64,000 nt of DNA from Chromobacterium rhizoryzae (GTDB taxonomy: Bacteria; Pseudomonadota; Gammaproteobacteria; Burkholderiales; Chromobacteriaceae): contig NZ_CP066126.1 in NCBI RefSeq assembly GCF_020544465.1, forward strand, positions 1,116,001 through 1,180,000, given 5' to 3'. The number at the start of each line of letters is the position of its first letter. Positions within the stretch are counted from its first letter, which is position 1. Positions 1-7,442 of the stretch are shown here, one piece after another. A program made the position numbers and the translations under genes. The notes beneath the pieces are model-generated. The model was not told where the DNA came from. It worked only from the letters and a program-made list of their open reading frames with translations, and did no database searches.

Positions 1-409
1 CGACCGGCGCCGACGAGGCGAGTTTGTTCTCCGCGTCGGGCATGGAGGCGTCGGGCTTGGCCTCCGCCAGCGGCGCGCTGCCGGCGTTCTTGTTTGGCCG
101 CGCCTGGGCGGCCATCGGCTCCGACGCCGCCTGCGGCGCCGACGCCTCCGTCTTCTTGGCGGCGGGCTTGGGCTTGGCCGGCGCCGGTTTGGGCGCGGCC
201 GGCCGCAATTGGGCGACCGCGCCTTGCGGCGCCGGCTTGGCCGCCGGCTCATCGGCGTCCAGCGCCTGCATCTTGACGCTGATGCTGCGCAAGTCCTGAT
301 CCGGGGGCAGTTCCAAAGCCGCTTCCGGCAGCAGGCCGGAGCCCAGCACGCCCAGATGCAGGGCGAGCGACAGGGCCAGGGCCAGCAGGATCAGGCGACG
401 GCTTTTCAT
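1..409 (-). CDS. DUF3108-type envelope protein, N-terminal part (cut by window edge)
   Basis: Only the first ~136 codons are present; the 3' end lies off the left edge. The start is the ATG at 409 (MKSRRLILLALALS). A hydrophobic N-terminal segment (residues ~6-25) fits a signal anchor. After it comes a long stretch rich in Ala, Pro and Lys (KPAPAKPKPAAKK and similar), like the periplasm-spanning linker of TonB-type proteins. In betaproteobacteria the gene after purN in this position usually encodes a protein with a C-terminal DUF3108 domain; that domain is not visible here, so the name rests on context and on the linker. The gene starts 4 bases after the purN stop, so it is probably co-transcribed with purM-purN. 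Function unknown. Confidence 0.6.
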   Translation of the reverse strand, partial: MKSRRLILLALALSLALHLGVLGSGLLPEAALELPPDQDLRSISVKMQALDADEPAAKPAPQGAVAQLRPAAPKPAPAKPKPAAKKTEASAPQAASEPMAAQARPNKNAGSAPLAEAKPDASMPDAENKLASSAPV

Positions 410-413
410 GGGT

Positions 414-1043
414 TCAGGGCGCGGGCGCCATCAGGCTGCCGGCAAGCGCGGCGCGGCTGGCGATCTTGCCGGCGACGATGTTCAGCTCGCCGGCGACGAA
501 GCGGCGCACTGCGGCCGGGTAGAGCTGGTGTTCCAGTTGCAGCACGCGTTCGGCCAGCGTGTCGGCGCTGTCGCCGTCCAGCACTTCCACCACGCCCTGG
601 GCGACGATGGGGCCGTGGTCCAGCTCGGCGGTGACGAAGTGCACGGTGCAGCCGGCCACCTTGCAGCCCATTTCCAGCGCGCGCTGGTGAGTGTTGAGGC
701 CGGTGAAGGCCGGCAGCAGCGAGGGGTGCACGTTCAGCATGCGGCCTTCGTAGCGGCGGGTGAAGCCGGCGCTGAGAATGCGCATGAAGCCGGCCAGCAC
801 CACCAGGTCCGGCTGGTGGCCGTCTATCAGCTGCGCCAGCGCGGCGTCGAAGTCTTCGCGGCTGGCGAAGGCTTTATGGTCCAGCGCCGCGGTGGCGATG
901 CCGCGCTCGGCCGCCCAGGCGAGGCCGGCGGCGTCGGGTCGGTTGGAGATCACCGCGGCGATGCGCGCGCCGGCGATCTTGGCGTCGACGATGGCCTGCA
1001 TATTGGAGCCGCGGCCTGAAATCAGGATGACGATATTCTTCAT
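414..1043 (-). CDS. purN: Phosphoribosylglycinamide formyltransferase
   Basis: PurN transfers a formyl group from 10-formyl-tetrahydrofolate to glycinamide ribonucleotide, the third step of purine synthesis, in the cytoplasm. The 209-residue protein begins MKNIVILISGRGSNMQAI, which holds the family's N-terminal glycine-rich nucleotide site. Near residue 107 it has LNVHPSLLPAF, with the conserved His-Pro of the active site, followed by the GCTVHFVTAELDHGPI segment. Length matches the family (~200-215). The ATG at 1043 was chosen because its first bases overlap the stop of the preceding small gene (ATGA) and the family N-terminus begins there; a longer frame upstream has no family similarity. 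It sits in a purM-small gene-purN-DUF3108 operon. Confidence 0.96.
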   Translation of the reverse strand: MKNIVILISGRGSNMQAIVDAKIAGARIAAVISNRPDAAGLAWAAERGIATAALDHKAFASREDFDAALAQLIDGHQPDLVVLAGFMRILSAGFTRRYEGRMLNVHPSLLPAFTGLNTHQRALEMGCKVAGCTVHFVTAELDHGPIVAQGVVEVLDGDSADTLAERVLQLEHQLYPAAVRRFVAGELNIVAGKIASRAALAGSLMAPAP

Positions 1044-1267
1044 GATGGAATCGACGGAGACTTTGCCAGATAGTGTTCCCAGTCGGCGGCATCGGTGATG
1101 CAGCGCAACTCTTGTTCGTGCCAGCCGCCGCCCAGGTCCAGGCAGCGATCGAGGTCGGCCAGGATGGCGGCCTCGCGATAAATGACAAACGCCGCCAGCA
1201 GGGCCAGCGGCGCCAGTAGCATCCAACGCAGCGCTTTAGGCGATCTGAGTTTGATGTTCGTCTCCAT
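1040..1267 (-). CDS. Small membrane-anchored protein between purM and purN
   Basis: A 75-residue protein of unknown function. It has a positively charged N-terminus (METNIKLRSPKALRW), one transmembrane segment (about residues 15-30, MLLAPLALLAAFVIY) and a short C-terminal part with two cysteines (C42 in DRCLDLGG and C55 in ELRCITD) that could pair if it lies in the periplasm. Its start lies inside the last 32 bases of purM, and its stop overlaps the purN start by ATGA, so translation looks coupled through the three genes. That tight fit argues it is real even though I do not recognise a named family. A role tied to purine synthesis is not implied by the sequence. Confidence 0.7.
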   Translation of the reverse strand: METNIKLRSPKALRWMLLAPLALLAAFVIYREAAILADLDRCLDLGGGWHEQELRCITDAADWEHYLAKSPSIPS

Positions 1268-2273
1268 TGCGGGCGCGCACCGCGCCGATCCGGTACGCGG
1301 TCTCGCCTTCGGCCTGCAGCAGGGCGACGGCCTGTTCCGCCTGTTCCGCCGCCACGATCACCACCATGCCGATGCCGCAGTTGAAGGTCCGGTACATTTC
1401 CTGGCTATCGACCTTGCCTTCCTGTTGCAGCCACTGGAACAGTTTGGGCTGCGGCCAGGCCGCGGCGTCGATCTGGGCGACGACATGTTCCGGCAGCACG
1501 CGCGGCGTGTTCTCGGTGATGCCGCCGCCGGTGATGTGGGCCATGCCTTTGACCGGCAGCGCCTGCATCAGCTTGAGCAGAGGCTTCACATAGATGCGGG
1601 TGGGGGCGATGATGGCGTCGCGCAGGCTGCGGCCGTCCTCGAACGGTGCGTCCAGGTCCGGCTGGGCGCGGTCGATGATCTTGCGCACCAGCGAGTAGCC
1701 GTTGGAGTGCACGCCGTTGGATTTCAGGCCCAGCACCACGTCGCCCGGGGCGATGTCGCGGCCGCTGATCACGGCGCTCTTCTCCACCACGCCGACGGCG
1801 AAGCCCGCCAGATCGTATTCGCCGGTCGGGTACATGCCGGGCATTTCCGCGGTCTCGCCGCCGATCAGCGCGCAGCCGGCCTGTTCGCAACCGGCGGCGA
1901 TGCCCTTGATCACGTCGGTGGCTTGGGGCACGTCCAGTTTGCCGCAGGCGAAATAGTCGAGGAAGAACAGCGGTTCCGCTCCTTGCACCAGGATGTCGTT
2001 GACGCTCATTGCCACCAGGTCGATGCCCACGGTATCGTGACGATTCCAGTCGAAGGCCAGTTTCAGCTTGGTGCCGACGCCGTCGGTGCCGGAAACCAGC
2101 ACCGGTTCCTTGTATTTCTTGGAAATCTCCACCAGTGCGCCGAAACCGCCGATGCCGCCGATCACCTCCGGGCGCATGGTGCGCTTGGCATAAGGCTTGA
2201 TGTTCTCGACCAGCGCGTCGCCGGCATCAATGTCGACGCCGGCATCACGGTAACTGAGGGAAGTGGTGTTCAA
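1236..2273 (-). CDS. purM: Phosphoribosylformylglycinamidine cyclo-ligase (AIR synthetase)
   Basis: PurM closes the imidazole ring of 5-aminoimidazole ribonucleotide using ATP, the fifth step of purine synthesis. The 345-residue protein matches the family length. It shows the N-terminal LSYRDAGVDIDAGDALVENIK motif, the glycine-rich GGIGGFGAL segment, VSGTDGVGTKLK, the GETAEMPGMY motif and the C-terminal GIGMVVIV strand of the PurM/ThiL/HypE fold. The gene is first in its operon and divergent from the permease gene at 2360. The 86-base gap between them carries a perfect 8-base inverted repeat (2317-2336). Confidence 0.97.
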   Translation of the reverse strand: MNTTSLSYRDAGVDIDAGDALVENIKPYAKRTMRPEVIGGIGGFGALVEISKKYKEPVLVSGTDGVGTKLKLAFDWNRHDTVGIDLVAMSVNDILVQGAEPLFFLDYFACGKLDVPQATDVIKGIAAGCEQAGCALIGGETAEMPGMYPTGEYDLAGFAVGVVEKSAVISGRDIAPGDVVLGLKSNGVHSNGYSLVRKIIDRAQPDLDAPFEDGRSLRDAIIAPTRIYVKPLLKLMQALPVKGMAHITGGGITENTPRVLPEHVVAQIDAAAWPQPKLFQWLQQEGKVDSQEMYRTFNCGIGMVVIVAAEQAEQAVALLQAEGETAYRIGAVRARNGDEHQTQIA

Positions 2274-2316
2274 GGTAAACTCGCTTTCTGCAAATCTTGA
2301 AGTATTTTTACATCAA

Positions 2317-2336
2317 GCTTTCGCCGACGCGAAAGC
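2317..2336. promoter_or_regulatory. Perfect dyad in the purM / permease divergent promoter region
   Basis: The sequence GCTTTCGC-N4-GCGAAAGC is an exact 8+8 inverted repeat placed between two divergent start codons (purM at 2273, permease at 2360). It could be an operator or a transcript hairpin. It is not a convincing match to the E. coli PurR operator (ACGCAAACGTTTGCGT type), so the binding protein is unknown. Confidence 0.45.
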
Positions 2337-2359
2337 AGCACATTTTAACTGAAGTCGCG

Positions 2360-3454
2360 ATGAAACGCTCCCAAAACCGTCTGATTCCCTGGGTCATCGG
2401 CGCAACAGCGCTGCTGTTCGCCGGCTGGCTGCTGCAGCAGTTGGCGGCCGCGCTGACGCCGTTCGCGGTGGCCGCGGTGCTGGCCTATGTGCTCAATCCC
2501 GCGATGCGCTATCTGGCCGGCAAAGGCCTGCCGCGGCCGCTGGTCGCCGGCTTGGTGACGCTGGCCGGCATGGCCGCCACCTTCGCCTTGCTGCTGGTGG
2601 TGGCGCCCATGCTGTTCAAGCAGACCCAGGGCCTGATAGACCGCTTGCCGGTCTTGGTGGACTTCGCCCAGGGCCGGGTGCTGCCCTGGCTGCGCGCCGA
2701 GTTCGCCATCCAGCTGGAGCTGGACGCCGCCGGCTGGAAGCGGGTGCTGGCCGCCAACGCCGGCGCCTTGAAGAGCGCGCTGTCGGCGGTGGCCCTGCGC
2801 GCCACCCAGAGCGGTTTCATGCTGGCCGGCTTGTTGTTCAATCTCTTGTTGCTGCCGGTGCTGTTGTTTTATTTCCTGCAGGACGGGCCGCGGATGGCGG
2901 CGACGCTGGCCACGCTGGTGCCGCGGCGCTGGGCGGACGAGGTGACGGCCCTGGCGCGGGAGCTGGATAGGGTGCTGGGCGAATTCCTGCGCGGCCAGCT
3001 GTCGGTGATGCTGATCATGGCGGTGATCTTCGCGTCCAGCCTGGCCTTGCTGGGCCTGGAGTCCGGCATCGCCATCGGCGTGGTGGCCGGCCTGCTGGTG
3101 TTCATTCCCTATCTGGGCACTTTTCTCGGTTTCGCGCTGGCGGGCCTGGCCGCCGCGCTGCAGTTCGATTCCGCCGGCGAGGTGCTGCTGGTGCTGGGCG
3201 TGTTCGGCGCCGGACAATTGCTGGAAAGCCTGCTGATCACGCCTTGGCTGGTGGGCGAGCGCATCGGCCTGTCGCCGGTGGCGGTGATCTTTTCCCTGCT
3301 CGCCTTCGGGCAGTTATTGGGCTTCGCCGGCCTGCTGCTGGCCTTGCCGATGGCGGCCGCCACCTTGGTGATCTGCCGCTTTCTGGCGCGCGCTTATTTC
3401 AACACACGCTTTTATCAGCGTAAAATCAGGAATAGACATCAAAACCTAGTTTGA
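2360..3454 (+). CDS. AI-2E family transporter / PerM-type permease
   Basis: A 364-residue polytopic inner-membrane protein of the AI-2E exporter (PerM/YdiK/TqsA) family. It starts MKRSQNRLIPWVIG with two close transmembrane helices, has a central non-membrane segment (about residues 130-190), then LLFNLLLLPVLLFYFLQDGPRM. Further on come RGQLSVMLIMAVIF, GLLVFIPYLGTFLGFALAG and the family-typical LLESLLITPWLVGERIGLSPVAVIFSLL region, about eight helices in all. Members export autoinducer-2 or move sodium ions or protons, and the substrate here cannot be read from sequence. I chose the ATG at 2360 because upstream codons give a non-membrane extension. The next gene, hda, begins 11 bases after its stop, an arrangement also seen in other betaproteobacteria. 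Confidence 0.9.
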   Translation: MKRSQNRLIPWVIGATALLFAGWLLQQLAAALTPFAVAAVLAYVLNPAMRYLAGKGLPRPLVAGLVTLAGMAATFALLLVVAPMLFKQTQGLIDRLPVLVDFAQGRVLPWLRAEFAIQLELDAAGWKRVLAANAGALKSALSAVALRATQSGFMLAGLLFNLLLLPVLLFYFLQDGPRMAATLATLVPRRWADEVTALARELDRVLGEFLRGQLSVMLIMAVIFASSLALLGLESGIAIGVVAGLLVFIPYLGTFLGFALAGLAAALQFDSAGEVLLVLGVFGAGQLLESLLITPWLVGERIGLSPVAVIFSLLAFGQLLGFAGLLLALPMAAATLVICRFLARAYFNTRFYQRKIRNRHQNLV

Positions 3455-3464
3455 TCGCCTTCAC

Positions 3465-4139
3465 TTGGACCAGTTAATACTTGATTTGACGCCCACCCCC
3501 TTGCCGGCCTTCGACAATTTCCTGGCCGAACGCAACCGCGAGGTGATTACCGCGCTGACGGCCGAGGCCGGCGAGCGCTTCATCTATCTGTGGGGCGAGC
3601 CCGGCTGCGGCAAGACGCATCTGTTGCAGGCCTGGATCGCCCACGCCGAGCGGCTGGGGCGCGCCTCCATCTATCTGGACGGCAAGACCGAGCATCTGCC
3701 GGACTTCGCGCGCGAAGCCAGCTTCATCGCCGTCGACCATGTCGACGACCTGGCGCCGGACGACCAGATCACTCTGTTTTCCTTCTACAACTCGCTGAAA
3801 GAGAGCGGGGAGTCGCGGCTGTTGATGGCCGGCCGCCAGCCGCCGATGGCCTTGGCGGTGCGCGACGATCTGCGCACCCGCCTGGGCTGGGGCCTGGTGT
3901 TCGAAGTCAAGGCGCTGTCGGACGAGGACAAGCTGGCCGCCTTGCGCAGCCACGCCGCCAGCCGCCAGCTGTCGATTCCGGACGATGTCTACCGCTACCT
4001 GCTGACCCATTGGCGGCGCGACCTGTCCAGCCTGATCGGCATGATTGACATATTGGACCGCTATTCTCTGGCCATGAGGCGGCCGATCACCGTGCCGCTG
4101 GTGAAAAACGTTTTGCAAACCGCAAGCCCGGAACCATGA
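3465..4139 (+). CDS. hda: DnaA inactivator Hda (TTG start)
   Basis: Hda, bound to the DNA-loaded beta clamp, stimulates hydrolysis of ATP on DnaA and so limits replication to one start per cycle. The 224-residue protein has a clamp-binding-like motif at its N-terminus (QLILDL, residues 3-8), the Walker A GEPGCGKT (44-51), the Walker B-like SFIAVDHVDDL and a C-terminal lid. It lacks the DNA-binding domain IV of DnaA. A stop codon at 3447-3449 leaves TTG 3465 as the only usual start codon ahead of the clamp motif, and no good ribosome-binding site precedes it, so low or coupled translation is likely. It overlaps the HAD gene by 4 bases and lies 0.7 kb from a cluster of DnaA boxes. Confidence 0.93.
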   Translation: MDQLILDLTPTPLPAFDNFLAERNREVITALTAEAGERFIYLWGEPGCGKTHLLQAWIAHAERLGRASIYLDGKTEHLPDFAREASFIAVDHVDDLAPDDQITLFSFYNSLKESGESRLLMAGRQPPMALAVRDDLRTRLGWGLVFEVKALSDEDKLAALRSHAASRQLSIPDDVYRYLLTHWRRDLSSLIGMIDILDRYSLAMRRPITVPLVKNVLQTASPEP

Positions 4140-4825
4140 CCGACACTTCTGCATTGCGCAATCTGGCGCTGTTCGACCTAGACCACACCCTGATCGCCGG
4201 CGATTCCGATTTCGAATGGCCGCGCTTCCTGATCCAGCGTGGCATTCTGGAGCAGGCGCATTACGACGAGCGCAACAATTATTTCTACCGGCAGTATCAG
4301 CAGGGCACGCTGGACATCCACGAATACCTGGTGTTCGCGCTGGAGCCCTTGAAGCGTTTCAGCCGCGCCGAACTGGACGCCTTGCACGCCGACTACCTGG
4401 AACAGCACATCAAGCCCATCATCACCCGCAAGGCGCGCGATTTGCTGGCCGCGCACGCGGCCCAGGGCGACGAGATCATCATCATCACCGCCACCAACCG
4501 CTTCATTACCGGGCCTATCGCCCGCGAGCTGGGCGTGGAGCATCTGATCGCCATCGAGCTGGAGGAAGACGAGCAGGGCCGCTTCACCGGCCGCGTCAGC
4601 GGCGTGCCCAGCTTTCAGCAGGGCAAGATCACCCGTTTGCAGCAGTGGCTGGACGAGCGCGGCCTGAGCATGGACAGCTACGGCCAGAGCTTTTTCTACA
4701 GCGACTCGCACAATGACCTGCCCTTGCTGAAGCTGGTGGACCATCCGGTGGCGGTGGACCCGGACGACACCCTGCGCGCCCACGCCGAGCAAGAGGGCTG
4801 GCGGGTGATTTCGCTGCGCGATTGA
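4136..4825 (+). CDS. HAD-IB family phosphatase
   Basis: A 229-residue haloacid dehalogenase-type hydrolase of the SerB/CicA-like IB group. Motif I is FDLDHTLIAGDSD, with nucleophile Asp14 and acid/base Asp16. Motif II lies in EIIIITATNRF (Thr), and motif III/IV in YSDSHNDLPLL near the C-terminus, with the Mg-binding aspartates. A four-helix cap follows motif I (WPRFLIQRGILEQAHYDERNNYFYRQYQQG). Members dephosphorylate phosphoserine or small phosphomonoesters, including histidinol phosphate in some bacteria, and the substrate here is not certain. Its start overlaps the hda stop (ATGA), so the two are translated together. The gene ends just before the DnaA-box cluster. Confidence 0.9.
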   Translation: MTDTSALRNLALFDLDHTLIAGDSDFEWPRFLIQRGILEQAHYDERNNYFYRQYQQGTLDIHEYLVFALEPLKRFSRAELDALHADYLEQHIKPIITRKARDLLAAHAAQGDEIIIITATNRFITGPIARELGVEHLIAIELEEDEQGRFTGRVSGVPSFQQGKITRLQQWLDERGLSMDSYGQSFFYSDSHNDLPLLKLVDHPVAVDPDDTLRAHAEQEGWRVISLRD

Positions 4826-4835
4826 GGCGCGGCAA

Positions 4836-4883
4836 TTATCCACAGCGGCGGCTGAATAACCTTGTGGATAACTGTGTGGATCG
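4836..4883. promoter_or_regulatory. DnaA-box cluster downstream of hda
   Basis: Two exact consensus DnaA 9-mers stand close together: TTATCCACA at 4836-4844 (plus strand) and TGTGGATAA at 4863-4871 (the same box on the minus strand). A degraded third, TGTGGATCG at 4875-4883, lies four bases further in the minus orientation. DnaA protein binds such boxes at oriC, at gene promoters and at the titration or reactivation sites datA, DARS1 and DARS2. No dnaA or dnaN gene is in view, so this is not the usual oriC. The rest of the 387-base gap (4826-5212) holds a TTGACA at 5073-5078 that could be a -35 element for exbB, but without a good -10. Confidence 0.7.
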
Positions 4884-5212
4884 CTTGCCGGGGCTTGGCT
4901 TTTGCTGGCAAAGGTTAAAAAAGCGGCAGCCTCCAATCATGGCGCGGATCTTGATAGTCTGGGTTGAAAGCCTTGCCTGGCGCGGCTTTCGCCGGCTTGA
5001 GTTTCGAGCGACGCCGATGAAATGGGGCCGGCATTCGAAAGCCTTTATAAAAGATGGGTTTAGACGGCTTTGTTGACAACTCTGCGTAGTTTTCGCCGCT
5101 AAGCGCCTGTTTGAGGGCGCGGCGGCGGCGGCGCGCAGCGGAGCCGGTTGCTGAACCGGCATGGATGCCGCTAAAGTTCAGCGTTTGCAATCGTTTTTCG
5201 GAGAACCTCCTC

Positions 5213-5827
5213 GTGTGGTCAATCATTGAAGCGGCCGGCTGGCCGATCTGGACCATCATCGCCGCCTCGGTCGTGTCGCTGGCGATTATCTTTGAACGCT
5301 TGTTCAGCCTGAGGAAGAGCAGCGTGGCGCCGGAGGGCCTGCTGGGGCAGGCTTTGCAGGAGTACCGCCGCGCCGGCGCCAGCGAAGAGCTGTTGCGCAA
5401 GCTGCAGGAGCATTCGCCGCTGGGCCGCCTGTTCTGCGCCGGCCTGCGCAATGTCGGCGGCAATCGCGAAGTGATGAAGGAAGCGATCGAGGACGAGGGC
5501 CGCGTGGTGGCGCATCAACTGGAGCGCTTGCTGACCACGCTGGGCACCATCGCCGCGATGGCGCCCTTGCTGGGCCTGCTGGGCACGGTGATCGGCATGA
5601 TCGAGATCTTCGGTTCGCAGTCGCCGGCGGGCAACAACCCGCAAGCATTGGCGCACGGCATTTCCATCGCGCTGTACAACACCGCCTTCGGCCTGATCGT
5701 CGCCATTCCCAGCATGATGTTCTATCGCCATTTCCGCTCCAAGGTGGACGGCCTGCTGGTGGAGATGGAGTCCCAAGCGGTCAAGCTGGTGGAAGTGCTG
5801 CACGGCGAGCGTAAAAACGGGGGTTGA
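5213..5827 (+). CDS. exbB: ExbB/TolQ-type proton channel subunit
   Basis: A 204-residue MotA/TolQ/ExbB-family inner-membrane protein that forms, with ExbD, a proton-driven motor energising outer-membrane transport through a TonB partner. It begins VWSIIEAAGWPIWTIIAASVVSLAIIFERLFSL (first helix), followed by a cytoplasmic helix region. Two helices close the membrane domain: LTTLGTIAAMAPLLGLLGTVIGMIEIF and ALAHGISIALYNTAFGLIVAIPSMMFYRHF. I chose the GTG at 5213 because GGAG at 5200-5203 is well spaced and the first helix begins at once; an ATG at 5165 would add 16 residues. exbD follows after 2 bases. No tonB gene lies beside it, so the energised partner is elsewhere. Confidence 0.88.
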   Translation: MWSIIEAAGWPIWTIIAASVVSLAIIFERLFSLRKSSVAPEGLLGQALQEYRRAGASEELLRKLQEHSPLGRLFCAGLRNVGGNREVMKEAIEDEGRVVAHQLERLLTTLGTIAAMAPLLGLLGTVIGMIEIFGSQSPAGNNPQALAHGISIALYNTAFGLIVAIPSMMFYRHFRSKVDGLLVEMESQAVKLVEVLHGERKNGG

Positions 5828-5829
5828 GC

Positions 5830-6243
5830 ATGAATTTCCGCCGAGGCCGCAGCCGCGAAGAGCCCGAGATCAACTTCATTCCCCTGATCGACGTGCTGCT
5901 GGTGATCCTGATCTTCCTGATGGTCACCACCACTTATTCCAAGTTCGCCGAACTCAAGATCAATCTGCCGGCCGCCCAGGGCGAGCAGGCCAAGACCAAG
6001 TCGTCGGAAATCACCGTGGCGGTGGCCGCCAACGGCGAAATGGCGGTGGGCGAGGCCAAGCTGGCCGCCGGCGACAAGGCGGCGCTGTTGAGCAAGCTGA
6101 AGGACGACGCCGCGGGCAAGAGCGATGTGATCGTCATCGTCAACGCCGACGCCAAAGCCACCCACCAATCGGTGGTGACGGTGATGGAGGCGGCGCGCGA
6201 GGCCGGTCTGAACCAGCTGACCTTCGCCACCCGTTCGCAATAG
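5830..6243 (+). CDS. exbD: ExbD/TolR-type motor subunit
   Basis: A 137-residue ExbD/TolR protein. It has a short cytoplasmic N-terminus (MNFRRGRSREEPEIN), one transmembrane helix (FIPLIDVLLVILIFLMVTT) carrying the conserved aspartate (Asp in PLIDVLL) that takes part in proton passage, and a periplasmic domain. It works with ExbB to turn the proton gradient into movement of a TonB-type protein. The ATG at 5830 is preferred over a TTG at 5824 because it has the purine-rich GGGGG(T) sequence upstream and the N-terminus is of typical length. lpxK follows after 4 bases, a neighbourhood (exbB-exbD-lpxK-kdsB) common in betaproteobacteria. Confidence 0.92.
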   Translation: MNFRRGRSREEPEINFIPLIDVLLVILIFLMVTTTYSKFAELKINLPAAQGEQAKTKSSEITVAVAANGEMAVGEAKLAAGDKAALLSKLKDDAAGKSDVIVIVNADAKATHQSVVTVMEAAREAGLNQLTFATRSQ

Positions 6244-6247
6244 CCGC

Positions 6248-7270
6248 ATGCATTGGATAGAACGGCAATGGTATCGGCCGCGCTGGTGGCTGACGGCCCT
6301 TCTGGCTCCGCTGGAAGGGCTGTTTGCCCTGTCGGCGGCGACCAGGCGGCTGGCTTACCGCCGCGGCTGGCTGCGCGCCGAGCGCCTGGCCGCGCCGGTG
6401 GCGGTGATCGGCAACATCAATGTGGGCGGCGTCGGCAAGACGCCGCTGACCCTGGCCCTGTTGCGCGATTTGCAACAAGGCGGCGTCAAGGCGGGGGTGA
6501 TCAGCCGCGGTTACGGCGGCAGCCACCGCCAGCCCACGCTGGTGCGGCCGGACAGCTCGCCGGAAGAAGTGGGCGACGAGCCGCTCTTGCTGGCCGCCGC
6601 CGGCGCGCCGGTGGTGGTGGGGCGCGACCGGGTCGCCGCCGGCCGTCATCTGCTGGCGCTGCATCCCGATTTGGAATTGATACTGACCGACGACGGTCTG
6701 CAGCATTACCGCTTAAGCCGCGATCTGGAGATCGTGGTGCTGGACGGCGCGCGCGGGGGCGGCAACGGGCGGCTGCTGCCGGCCGGTCCGCTGCGCGAGC
6801 CGTGGTCTAGGCTGCGCTCCGTCGGCGCGGTGGTGATCAACGGCGGCGACGCCGCCGGCCTGGCCTTGCCGGCCGGGCCGCGGCGTTTTGCCATGCGTTT
6901 GCGTCCGGCCGCGCTGCAGCGGCTGGACCGGCCCGAGGAGACGCGGGCGGCGGCGGATTTCGCCGGGCTGAGGCTGGCGGCGATGGCCGGCATCGGCCAC
7001 CCGCAGCGCTTCTTCGACACGCTGGCCGGCCTGGGCCTGCGGCCTGAGCTTTGCCTGGCCTGGCCCGACCATCATCAGTTCGCCGCGGCGGACCTGCCGG
7101 CCGACATGGACGCGGTGATCGTCACCAGCAAGGACGCGGTCAAGCTGCGGCGGGTGATTCATGATGCAGCGCAGCGTGCTAGACTATGGGTTTTGCCGGT
7201 TCAGGCGGAGTTGGAGCCTGATCTGAGCGCTTGGATTCTGGATCGACTGAAGATAAAACATGGACGCTAA
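6248..7270 (+). CDS. lpxK: Tetraacyldisaccharide 4'-kinase
   Basis: LpxK phosphorylates the 4' position of the tetraacyl disaccharide-1-phosphate to make lipid IVA, at the cytoplasmic face of the inner membrane. The 340-residue protein has the N-terminal membrane-associated segment (WWLTALLAPLEGLFAL), then VAVIGNINVGGVGKTPLTLALL, an atypical P-loop diagnostic of the family. GVISRGYGG, VGDEPLLLA, LTDDGLQHYRLSRDLEIVVLDG and the C-terminal VIVTSKDAVKL are also family signatures. Length fits (~330-345). Its last 11 bases overlap the Trm112-like gene, so the lpxK-Trm112-kdsB run is one tightly packed operon. Confidence 0.96.
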   Translation: MHWIERQWYRPRWWLTALLAPLEGLFALSAATRRLAYRRGWLRAERLAAPVAVIGNINVGGVGKTPLTLALLRDLQQGGVKAGVISRGYGGSHRQPTLVRPDSSPEEVGDEPLLLAAAGAPVVVGRDRVAAGRHLLALHPDLELILTDDGLQHYRLSRDLEIVVLDGARGGGNGRLLPAGPLREPWSRLRSVGAVVINGGDAAGLALPAGPRRFAMRLRPAALQRLDRPEETRAAADFAGLRLAAMAGIGHPQRFFDTLAGLGLRPELCLAWPDHHQFAAADLPADMDAVIVTSKDAVKLRRVIHDAAQRARLWVLPVQAELEPDLSAWILDRLKIKHGR

Positions 7271-7442
7271 ATTCCTGGATATTCTGGTGTGCCCGCTGTG
7301 CAAGGGCCCGCTGGTTTTCGACAAGGCCAAGCAGGAACTGGTCTGCAAGGGCGACCGACTGGCTTACCCGATCAAGGACGGCATCCCGATGATGCTGGAA
7401 GCCGAAGCCCGCGAGCTGGCGCCGGAAGAAGAAATAAAATGA
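7260..7442 (+). CDS. Trm112-family small protein (YcaR-like)
   Basis: A 60-residue Trm112/YcaR-like protein (MDAKFLDILVCPLCKGPLVF). It has a CPLC pair at Cys11/Cys14 and a third cysteine in ELVCKGDRLAYPI, then the family signature YPIKDGIPMML. Trm112 proteins act as small zinc-binding activators of methyltransferases in eukaryotes and archaea; the bacterial members, almost always next to lpxK and kdsB, have no settled role. It overlaps both neighbours: its start lies within lpxK, and its stop overlaps the kdsB start by ATGA, so its translation is tied to theirs. Confidence 0.93.
   Translation: MDAKFLDILVCPLCKGPLVFDKAKQELVCKGDRLAYPIKDGIPMMLEAEARELAPEEEIK

Noticed and set aside
4836..4883. Chromosomal origin oriC
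   Set aside because: No dnaA, dnaN, rpmH or gidA genes nearby, only two strong boxes, and no clear AT-rich unwinding element; a secondary DnaA site is more likely.
4822..5076. Open frame of 84 codons covering the DnaA-box region
   Set aside because: It overlaps the DnaA boxes, has no family similarity and no good ribosome site; best read as non-coding.
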